The translations under genes and the position numbers were made by a program. Source: Brachybacterium phenoliresistens (GTDB lineage: Bacteria; Actinomycetota; Actinomycetes; Actinomycetales; Dermabacteraceae). From it: DNA of 64,000 nt. This document shows positions 57,858-64,000 of this stretch, one piece after another; within the stretch, counting starts at the first letter, position 1; every line of letters begins with the position of its first letter. The notes under the pieces were generated by a model. That model was not told the origin of the DNA. It did not search any database and saw only the letters and a list, made by a program, of their open reading frames with translations. Location: positions 27,407 to 91,406 of the forward strand of contig NZ_KK069991.1 of the NCBI RefSeq assembly GCF_000576425.1, written 5' to 3'.

Positions 57858-58811
57858 ATGTGCCGCCTCTTCGCCCTCCACGCCGACCAGCCCGTCACCG
57901 CGAAGTTCTGGCTCCTGGACGCTCCGTACTCCCTGCGCTCGCAGTCGCGCTACAACGCCGACGGCACGGGGATCGGCTACGTCGACGAGTCCGGGATCTC
58001 GCAGGTGCGCAAACGTCCGGTGGCCGCGCACGCGTCCTCGGCGTTCACGCATGCGGCGCAGACGGTGCGGGCGCGCACCATCATCGCCCATCTGCGCCTG
58101 TCCAGCGGGACCCGGCACACCGCCCAGAACACGCACCCGTTCCTCATGGACGGCATCCTCCTGGCCCACAACGGCGTCCTCGAGGTCACCCAGGCGATGC
58201 GCCACCGGGTCGAGGAGCTGGGTGCGGCCCGGCATGTGCACGGCTCGACCGACAGCGAATGGCTCGCGGCGCTGGTCGCGGGGGAGTCCGCGGCGCACGC
58301 CGGGGACCTCCACGCCGGGCTGGTCGCCGCCATCGGCTGGGTGGTGCGCCACGTCCCGGTCTACTCGCTGAACCTGCTGGCCGCCCGCGAGGAGGAGCTG
58401 TACGCGCTGCGCCTGCCGGAGACCAACGAGCTATGGGTCCTCGAGCGCCCCGACTCCCCGCGGCGCGGGCCGCTGGACCAGAGCTCGGACACCCTCCATG
58501 CCCGCAGCGAGGACCTCGGCGAGGTCGACTCCGTCGTCATCGCCAGCGAGCCGATGGACGAGGACCCCGCCTGGCGCCTTCTGGAGCCGGGCGAGCTGCT
58601 GAGCATCGGCGAGGACGGCAGGGTGCGCCGCGAGACGCCGTTCCCGCGGCTCGCCCACCCTCTGCACCTGGAGGACCTCAACCTCAGCGCCGCGACCTCC
58701 CAGATGCACGCCGCCCAGGACCGTGCCCTCGCCGAGCGCCGCGCCCGCATCGCGGCGGCCCGCGCGGCCGGCGCCGCGACCCCCGATTCCGCGCAGGAGA
58801 TCTCCGCATGA
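57858..58811 (+). CDS. Class II glutamine amidotransferase
   Basis: A 317-residue Ntn-type amidotransferase. The catalytic cysteine is C2 (MCRLFALHA), exposed after loss of Met1. AHLRLSSGTRHTAQNTHPF and LLAHNGVLEV are the glutamine-site motifs, and GSTDSEWLAALV follows. It resembles EgtC/YafJ-like enzymes. TAGAAT (57843-57848) lies nine bases before the ATG. Its stop overlaps the start of the CPBP-like membrane protein, so the two are coupled. Reaction partner unknown. Confidence 0.88.
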   Translation: MCRLFALHADQPVTAKFWLLDAPYSLRSQSRYNADGTGIGYVDESGISQVRKRPVAAHASSAFTHAAQTVRARTIIAHLRLSSGTRHTAQNTHPFLMDGILLAHNGVLEVTQAMRHRVEELGAARHVHGSTDSEWLAALVAGESAAHAGDLHAGLVAAIGWVVRHVPVYSLNLLAAREEELYALRLPETNELWVLERPDSPRRGPLDQSSDTLHARSEDLGEVDSVVIASEPMDEDPAWRLLEPGELLSIGEDGRVRRETPFPRLAHPLHLEDLNLSAATSQMHAAQDRALAERRARIAAARAAGAATPDSAQEISA

Positions 58812-59926
58812 GCACGCCCGCCCCCGACGATCGCCCCGCCGACAGCCCCGTCGACGGCGCCGCCGATCCCCTCGGCGGCCGTCCCGCAGGCGTTCCCGCG
58901 GGAACGCCCTACCACCGCCTCGCGCACCTGCGCGAGGCCTGGGCCCGACCGGCCCGGCCCGTGCTCACCGTCCTCGTCGCGATCATCGCCTACGTCGTGC
59001 TCGCCTCGATCCTGCTGGTCGCGATCGTCACCAGTCTCGCGCTGCTGCCCGGGGACCAGCCCGACCTCGGGATGCACCTGCGTGACCCTTCGAGCCCCCT
59101 CGACGTGGGCGTCTCCCTCGCGATGGGCGCCCTGTGGTGCCCCGCCGCCCTGATCGGTGCGCGCTTCGGCGGCTGGCGCCCCACGCGATGGCTTCTGAGC
59201 GTGACCGGCACCTTCCGCGGGGAGCTCGTGCGGGCCGCCGCGCTGCCGGTCGGAGCTGCGGCGCTCCTCGGCACCGTGGTGATGACCGGAATCGTCTGGG
59301 CCTCCCGGCCATGGCTCGGGGCCGATTCCGTCGGGGCGGGGCAGGCGCTGTTCGCTGCGGCTCTGGCCCTCGTGCTCGGCCTCGCCAAGGCGATCGGGGT
59401 GGAACTGGCGCTGCGGGGGATGCTCCTCCAGGCGCTCGGCACCTGGCTGCGCTCGCCGGCGCTGACCATCGTCTTCGCCACGATCGTCTCGCTCGCGGTA
59501 TCGGGGTTCTCGAGGACCGGCATCGTGCTCGCCCTCACGATGGGCCTCGCCTGCGGCTATCTCGCCTGGCGCTCGGGCGGGCTCGAGCTCCCGATCCTCC
59601 TGACGGCCTCCCTGACCATCAGCGGCGGGGTCGTGGCGGCCCTCAACCGCATCGCCGAACCGGCGATCCGAGATCTCCTCGGCCTCGACGGCGTGCAGCT
59701 GAGTATCGGGTGGGCCGGGTACCGCACCGGGGAGACGACCTCCGCCGCCGCGGCGATCCCGGGGGTCGCGAGCGGCAGCATCCTCGGTGCGATCGGCATC
59801 GGCCTGCTGGCCCTGATCATCGCCGCGCTGCTGGGCCGATGGATCGGCCGGCGCGAGCAGCTCGCCGCGGCCGAGCCGGTGCGCCGCCCGGCCGATGCCC
59901 CCGCCCCGGAGCCCGTCGCCGTCTGA
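58808..59926 (+). CDS. CPBP-like intramembrane protein (degenerate)
   Basis: A 372-residue membrane protein with a Pro-rich N-terminus (1-50) and eight or so hydrophobic segments. The layout resembles CPBP (CAAX/bacteriocin-processing) family proteins, but the key motif reads VELALRGML instead of EExxxR, and the later histidine motif is not visible, so protease activity is doubtful. The N-terminal region contains one copy of a 20-bp palindrome (58889-58908). It is coupled to the class II amidotransferase. Confidence 0.65.
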   Translation: MSTPAPDDRPADSPVDGAADPLGGRPAGVPAGTPYHRLAHLREAWARPARPVLTVLVAIIAYVVLASILLVAIVTSLALLPGDQPDLGMHLRDPSSPLDVGVSLAMGALWCPAALIGARFGGWRPTRWLLSVTGTFRGELVRAAALPVGAAALLGTVVMTGIVWASRPWLGADSVGAGQALFAAALALVLGLAKAIGVELALRGMLLQALGTWLRSPALTIVFATIVSLAVSGFSRTGIVLALTMGLACGYLAWRSGGLELPILLTASLTISGGVVAALNRIAEPAIRDLLGLDGVQLSIGWAGYRTGETTSAAAAIPGVASGSILGAIGIGLLALIIAALLGRWIGRREQLAAAEPVRRPADAPAPEPVAV

Positions 59927-60033
59927 CCCGGAGCTCGTCGCCATCTGACCAGGGCCGATGTGCGGCAGTGCGGTCCGGGGCGTTCCCGCGGGAACGTTCT
60001 GGAGGAGCCGGCGGCGTTCCCGCGGGAACGCCG
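58889..60033. repeat. Three copies of a CGTTCCCGCGGGAACG palindrome
   Basis: Perfect copies lie at 58889-58908 (20 bp, inside the CPBP-like gene), 59981-59996 (16 bp) and 60012-60033 (22 bp). The last two are in the 140-base gap before the phosphatase remnant. Each can fold as a stem with a four-base CGCG loop. Confidence 0.88.
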
Positions 60034-60066
60034 TGACGTCGGCGAGGTCCGCGCCGGGCGGGGGCT

Positions 60067-60404
60067 TCAGAGGTCGCGCAGGTGCCCGACGTCGCTCACG
60101 CCGGCCACGGACCATTCGCCGGTCTCCCGCGCACGCAGGTCCGTGATGCTCGCGTTCGCGATGGGAAGCTGCATCCAGGCGGCCGGCGGTGCGCCCAGCA
60201 CCTCGCGGACGAACGAGCCCACCACGAAGGCATGCGTGACCGCGACGAGGACACCGCTGCTCCCCGGAGCGCTGAGGTCCGTCCACGCCGCGGCGAGCGC
60301 GACGCCGTCCTCGTCCCGTTCCTGCTCCGGCACGCCGTGCAGGAACGCGTGGCGGTGCTGCGCGTAGTCGCCTCGGCGTGCCGTACCAGCAGGATCCTGT
60401 CCAT
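60067..60404 (-). pseudogene. Histidine phosphatase family pseudogene
   Basis: MDRILLVRHAEA, starting at 60404, is the opening of a histidine phosphatase (RHG/RHA motif). The frame then fails, and a second frame continues with QHRHAFLHGVPEQERDEDG, VLVAVTHAFVVGSFVREVLGAPPAAWMQLPIA and ends at 60067. The second conserved histidine (VTH) comes only about 55 residues after the first motif, whereas intact enzymes have about 100 or more between them. A frameshift near 60370 and an internal deletion both appear to have occurred. The 60420-60490 flank carries GCCGTGCCGT-type repeats. Confidence 0.65.
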
Positions 60405-60494
60405 CCGGTGCACGCTGCCCCGGTCGCTCCTGGCGCGCTGCCGTGCCGTGCGCCGGCGTGCCGTGCCGCGACGTGCCGTACCTCGGTGCGAGTG

Positions 60495-61334
60495 TCAGCG
60501 CCAGCTGTGCTGCGGCGCGTAGCCGAGGACGGCGCGTGCCTTGTCGATGGAGAGCAGGGTGCCGTTGCCGGAGACGTCCCCGCGCACCTCGACGTCCGGG
60601 AAGACCTCGGCGATGAGCTCGGTGTTGTCCCGGGACATGACGGTGTCCGCCGCGGCGACGATGAAGCGGTCGAAGCCGGGGGCCGGGTGCTCGAGGGCCT
60701 TGCGCACGGCCTGGGCGCCGTCGCGGCCGTCGACGTAGCCCCACAGGTTCCACTTGCGCAGCGTCGCATCGGCGTCGAAGTCGGGGAAGCGTGCGTAGTC
60801 CTCCTCGTCCATGACGTTCGAGAAGCGCAGGGCGATGATCTTGAGCTCCGGGTGCCAGCGGGTCAGCTCGATCGCCATCTGCTCCTCGAGGTGCTTGGAC
60901 AGCGAGTACGTCGACTCGGGTCGCGCGGCGTACTCCTCGTCCACGGGGATGTAGGGCGGCGGGGTGTCGAAGGGCAGGCCCAGCACGGTCTCGCTGGAGG
61001 CGGTGACGATGTTGGTGATGCCGGCCTTGATCGCACCGGTGAGCACGTTGTGGGTGCTGATCATGTTGTTCTGGAAGGTCGCGGTGTTGCTCGCCAGGCC
61101 GGGCGCCGGGATGGCGCTGAGGTGCACGACGGCGTCGAAGCCGTCCGGGGCCTGCTCGTCGATGCCGGTGAGAGCGTCGAGCACCTGCCCTGCGTCGCGC
61201 AGGTCGATCTGCACGAATCCCGATCCGCGCTCGCCGGCGCGGTCGAGGTTGACCACCTGATGCCCGTGATCGCGGAGGTCGCGGACCACCGTTCGTCCGA
61301 GCTTGCCCGAGCCACCTGTCACTGCGATTCTCAT
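60495..61334 (-). CDS. NAD-dependent epimerase/dehydratase family protein
   Basis: A 279-residue extended SDR. VTGGSGKLGRTVV (5-17) is the nucleotide-binding motif; the catalytic set is in TASSETVLG and YSLSKHLEEQ (YxxxK). The substrate is probably a nucleotide sugar or uronate, as in uronate dehydrogenases, which it resembles in length. CAGGAT six bases before the ATG supports a leaderless start. It stands alone between the phosphatase remnant and the sortase. Confidence 0.88.
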   Translation of the reverse strand: MRIAVTGGSGKLGRTVVRDLRDHGHQVVNLDRAGERGSGFVQIDLRDAGQVLDALTGIDEQAPDGFDAVVHLSAIPAPGLASNTATFQNNMISTHNVLTGAIKAGITNIVTASSETVLGLPFDTPPPYIPVDEEYAARPESTYSLSKHLEEQMAIELTRWHPELKIIALRFSNVMDEEDYARFPDFDADATLRKWNLWGYVDGRDGAQAVRKALEHPAPGFDRFIVAAADTVMSRDNTELIAEVFPDVEVRGDVSGNGTLLSIDKARAVLGYAPQHSWR

Positions 61335-61388
61335 GCGCCCATCCTGCACCCTCGCCGGCCCGTGCGTGCCGATCCCACGGCCGGGTCG

Positions 61389-62150
61389 TCAGCTCGGGAC
61401 GAGCCGGGCGAAGACGACGGTGTTGTCGAGGTGGTGGCCGTCTGCGTCGAGGTCTCCGCCGCAGGTGATGAGACGCAGCTCGGGGCCCTCCGTGCGGCCG
61501 TAGACCTCCAGGGTGGGGAAGCTGTCCTTCGGGTAGCGCGCCGCGTCATAGACCTCGAACTCGGCGATCGATCCATCGGCGCGCAGGACGCTGACCCGAT
61601 CGCCCGGGGCCAGTGCGCCGAGGTCGAAGAAGACCGACGGGCGACCGCCCCAGGTCACGTGACCTTCGATCACGGACGGGCCCGTCTCGCCGGGGGTCGG
61701 AGACCCGTCGTACCAGGCAGGGAGGTTCGCGCGATCCCCGCTCGGAGCGAGGAGCTCGCCGTCGGTCCCCAACCCGATGGGGAAGACGTCCTCCTGCACA
61801 TCGATCGCATCGATGCTGAGGGCGACGGGCTCCGAGGCGGTCATGGGCCTCTCGGCCTCCGCACTCGACTCCGGTGCGGTCGGTGCGGCCGATGGGGTCA
61901 TGTCGGAGGCGCCGGACGGATCCGCGGTCCTCACGGGACCCTCGGGATCGGCGTCGCCGCTCCCGGCGACGGGCTCGGCCTCCTCCGGCGCCTCGGAGGA
62001 GGTGCCGGAGCCGAGCGCCGGCTGAGGCGGGTCGCCCACCTGCTGCATCAGGCTGACGGCGACGAGCCCGGCGCCCACCACGGCGACCGCGCCGAGAGCG
62101 GCGGCCGCGAGACGGCCGCCGCTCCGGCGGGGGGATCCCCCAGCAGTCAT
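61389..62150 (-). CDS. Class F sortase
   Basis: A 253-residue membrane-anchored transpeptidase: one hydrophobic segment (14-34), an acidic Ser/Pro linker (40-105) and the sortase barrel. Catalytic residues are H164 in IEGHVTW, C230 in LITCGG and R249 in FARLV. Class F is typical of actinobacteria. It lies one base after the CHRD-domain gene, its likely substrate. The 38-base gap to the epimerase shows no terminator. Confidence 0.92.
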   Translation of the reverse strand: MTAGGSPRRSGGRLAAAALGAVAVVGAGLVAVSLMQQVGDPPQPALGSGTSSEAPEEAEPVAGSGDADPEGPVRTADPSGASDMTPSAAPTAPESSAEAERPMTASEPVALSIDAIDVQEDVFPIGLGTDGELLAPSGDRANLPAWYDGSPTPGETGPSVIEGHVTWGGRPSVFFDLGALAPGDRVSVLRADGSIAEFEVYDAARYPKDSFPTLEVYGRTEGPELRLITCGGDLDADGHHLDNTVVFARLVPS

Positions 62151-62151
62151 C

Positions 62152-62961
62152 TCACTTCTGCGCCGGACGTCGGCGCAGGGCGAACGCTCCGGCGCCCGCC
62201 GCGGCCATCAGACCCGCGCCGAGGGCGATGGCACCGGCGTGCTCGAGGCCCGAGGTGCTGCCGTCGCCCGTCTCCACGCCGCCCTGGGGCATCGCGTCCA
62301 TCTGGCTCGCCACGAGCTCACCGCAGGCGGCGGGGTCCGTGGCCTCGGACGGCAGGTTCGGATCGAGGTCGGAGGCGACGTCGCCGTCGTACGTGCCGCT
62401 GCCGTCGTGGTCGACGCCGTGGACGACGACCACACCCTTCCCGTCCACGATGTCGGCGGCGACCTGATCGCTCACCTCGAACGTCCGCTCGTAGGTGCCG
62501 CTGCCGACGGGGAAGCGCTCGACCGCGAGACCGCTGTCCGGGCTGGTGTCGCCGTCGGTGGTCAGCGAGGACACGATGTCGCCGTAGTCCTCGTGCGCGT
62601 CGGAGACCTGGAGGGCGCCGTCGGCGCCGTTGCCCTGCTTGTCCGGGTCCGGGCACTGGTTCTTCCCGCCCACGTGGATGTGCTGGGCGTGCGGGGCGCC
62701 GTCGAGGAGCCCGGCGGTCTCGAGGGTCACGGAGACCTCGTTGCCGTCGACGGCGACCCAGGCGGTGCCCGAGGCGCCGGAATCGTTGAGCTCGATCAGG
62801 TGGGCCTCGAGGGTCGCCGAGGCGGTCGCGTTGCCGTGGGTCCCCTCGTCATCGCCGTGTCCGCCGTGGCCCTCCGCCATGGCTGCGCCGGGCGCGCTCA
62901 GCAGCGCGAGCATCGCTGTCGCGGCGAGCAGGGGGACCGTCCTCGTCTTCGTCGTGCGCAT
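62152..62961 (-). CDS. Secreted CHRD-domain surface protein, likely sortase F substrate
   Basis: A 269-residue protein with a signal peptide (cleavage after AMA, about 29) and a His/Gly-rich start to the mature part. A CHRD-like beta domain (about 47-200) contains HAQHIHVGGKNQCPDPD and VVVVHGVDHDGSGTYDG. The C-terminus has PQGGVETGDGS, a hydrophobic helix and RRRPAQK. This is the arrangement of a sorting signal, but LPxTG is absent; PxGGVxTG may take its place. It is upstream of, and coupled to, the class F sortase gene. Confidence 0.82.
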   Translation of the reverse strand: MRTTKTRTVPLLAATAMLALLSAPGAAMAEGHGGHGDDEGTHGNATASATLEAHLIELNDSGASGTAWVAVDGNEVSVTLETAGLLDGAPHAQHIHVGGKNQCPDPDKQGNGADGALQVSDAHEDYGDIVSSLTTDGDTSPDSGLAVERFPVGSGTYERTFEVSDQVAADIVDGKGVVVVHGVDHDGSGTYDGDVASDLDPNLPSEATDPAACGELVASQMDAMPQGGVETGDGSTSGLEHAGAIALGAGLMAAAGAGAFALRRRPAQK

Positions 62962-63124
62962 CGTGCATCACTCCTTTGTCGAGCACCGGGCGGCCGGGTG
63001 CCGCCGTTCTGCGTGCACGGGGTGTTCGGAGCCGAGGTGGGGGGTGGATGGGTGCGAATCCTCATCCGATGCGTGGCGCACGCGCCGGTCCGAAGCGTCG
63101 CAGCCCTACCGGGCAGATCTCTCG

Positions 63125-63156
63125 CTTCACATTTTACTTACTAGGTGAGATGCTAT
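63125..63156 (+). promoter_or_regulatory. Promoter/operator region of the MMPL gene
   Basis: An AT-richer patch carries TTTTACTTAC and CTTAC-TAG-GTGAG (63138-63150, 4 of 5 arm pairs). TGCTAT (63151-63156) lies four bases before the ATG and may be the -10 element, with TTCACA (63126-63131) as the -35. A TetR or MarR regulator often controls such MMPL genes; none is visible here. Confidence 0.4.
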
Positions 63157-63160
63157 CCGC

Positions 63161-64000
63161 ATGTCTGCATCTTCCCGCCGGGCCGCCCGCCCTGCCTCCG
63201 GCCGTTCCACCGTGCTGCGCATCCTCGTCCCGGCCCTGCTGGTCCTCGTGTGGATCGGCGTGTTCGGGATCGGCGGGATGAGCTTCGGACGGATCAGCGA
63301 CGTCGCCACCGAGGACCGGGCCGGCTTCCTCCCCGCGAGCGCCGAGTCGACCCGCGTGCAGGACCGAATCAGCGAGTTCACCGGCTCCGAGGCGATCCCC
63401 GCGATCATCGTCGCCGAACGCTCCGGCGGCCTGACCGAGGACGACCTCGCCGCGCTCGACGCGCTCGCGGCATCGGCCCCGGACCTGGCGGACGGCGCCA
63501 CCGCCTCCCCGGTGATCCCCGCGGAGGACGGGGAGGCCGCCCAGCTCGTCATCTCCATCCCGGGGGACGCGGACGCCGGGGAGGTCGTCGCCCTGCTCGA
63601 GGAAGAGGCCGATGGGACCCTCCCGGCGGATCTGGACAGCTGGGTCAGCGGACCGGCCGGGTTCACCGCGGACCTCCAGGCCGCCTTCGCGGGGATCGAC
63701 GGGATCCTGCTGCTGGTGGCCCTCGCCGTGGTGCTGGTGATCCTCGTGGTCGTCTACCGCTCCCCGGTGCTTCCCCTGCTGGTCCTGCTCAGCTCCATGA
63801 CGGCGCTGTGCGCGGCGATCCTCGTGAACGTCAGCCTCGCCCAGGCGGGGCTGGTCACCATCAACGGGCAGGTGCAGGGGATCCTGTTCATCCTCGTGAT
63901 CGGCGCGGCCACCGACTACTCCCTGCTGTACATCGCACGCTGCCGCGACCAGCTGCGCGAGGACGTGGCCCCGGCGCGCGCGGCATGGCTCCCCCCGCGC
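63161..64000 (+). CDS. MMPL family transporter (partial, N-terminal 280 residues)
   Basis: The start of an RND-type MMPL membrane protein; the rest lies beyond the right edge. After a basic N-terminus comes the first membrane helix (19-40), then an extracytoplasmic domain (45-180) and several helices (about 183-203, 206-228, 237-260). The GAATDYSLLYIARCRDQL segment has the aspartate-tyrosine pair used for proton coupling in this family. The substrate is likely a lipid or drug; it cannot be assigned. The frame is open to the last base. Confidence 0.9.
   Translation, partial: MSASSRRAARPASGRSTVLRILVPALLVLVWIGVFGIGGMSFGRISDVATEDRAGFLPASAESTRVQDRISEFTGSEAIPAIIVAERSGGLTEDDLAALDALAASAPDLADGATASPVIPAEDGEAAQLVISIPGDADAGEVVALLEEEADGTLPADLDSWVSGPAGFTADLQAAFAGIDGILLLVALAVVLVILVVVYRSPVLPLLVLLSSMTALCAAILVNVSLAQAGLVTINGQVQGILFILVIGAATDYSLLYIARCRDQLREDVAPARAAWLPPR

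Overview
The window is about 64 kb of very GC-rich DNA, densely coding on both strands, with strong third-position G/C bias. Twin-arginine and lipobox signals, carbohydrate ABC systems without their own ATPase, a class F sortase, HelD, many TAnnnT -10 boxes a few bases before start codons (leaderless mRNAs) and an ECF41-type sigma factor all point to an actinobacterium. The style suggests a Micrococcales member close to Brachybacterium/Dermabacteraceae; that placement is inference. I found no rRNA, tRNA, CRISPR array, integrase or transposase. The DNA looks chromosomal.

Layout. 0-3 kb: two halves of a heterodimeric ABC exporter (the first runs off the left edge) and a small membrane protein. 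3-11 kb: GH13 amylase-like enzyme, esterase, DAHP synthase behind a tyrosine-codon attenuator, a SelW-like protein, TerC behind a yybP-ykoY-type riboswitch, and dhaKLM. 11-12.3 kb: an AbiEi/DUF559-like hypothetical. 12.4-21.8 kb: a sugar-use locus, with a CUT1 transporter, PfkB kinase and exported PIG-L deacetylase on one strand and a DeoR repressor plus GH4 glycosidase on the other. 22-28.3 kb: M81 peptidase, YciI, LysR, acyltransferase and small proteins. 28.4-32.2 kb: CopB-type copper ATPase under a CsoR-like operator, then ohrR-ohr. 32.3-36.1 kb: GMC oxidoreductase, ECF41 sigma factor with two matching promoters, a DUF1059-like protein and an orphan Phd-type antitoxin. 36.1-36.5 kb: a non-coding repeat island with a perfect 23-bp hairpin.

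36.5-42.9 kb: a surface-polymer cluster (Cthe_2159-like lipoprotein, VTC polymerase domain, DUF4956 membrane protein, P-loop kinase, phosphodiester glycosidase, GT2-GtrA protein). 43-49 kb: SdpI, MDR dehydrogenase, BNR protein, DUF1266, a SnoaL-like protein with a MerR-type promoter, and an epoxide hydrolase. 49-51.3 kb: HelD. 51.5-56.3 kb: a second CUT1 operon ending in GH43. 56.3-60 kb: divergent SDR/TetR pair, class II amidotransferase coupled to a CPBP-like membrane protein. 60-64 kb: a decayed histidine phosphatase, an epimerase, the sortase F/CHRD pair, and an MMPL protein running off the right edge.

Together the genes describe a saprophyte-like lifestyle: import and hydrolysis of plant-type glycans, metal and peroxide homeostasis, and cell-surface decoration. 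The most notable regulatory observations are the ECF41 promoter pair, the DAHP-synthase attenuator, the Mn-type riboswitch and the 19-bp-spacer MerR-type promoter. Short tandem repeats and palindromes recur between genes.
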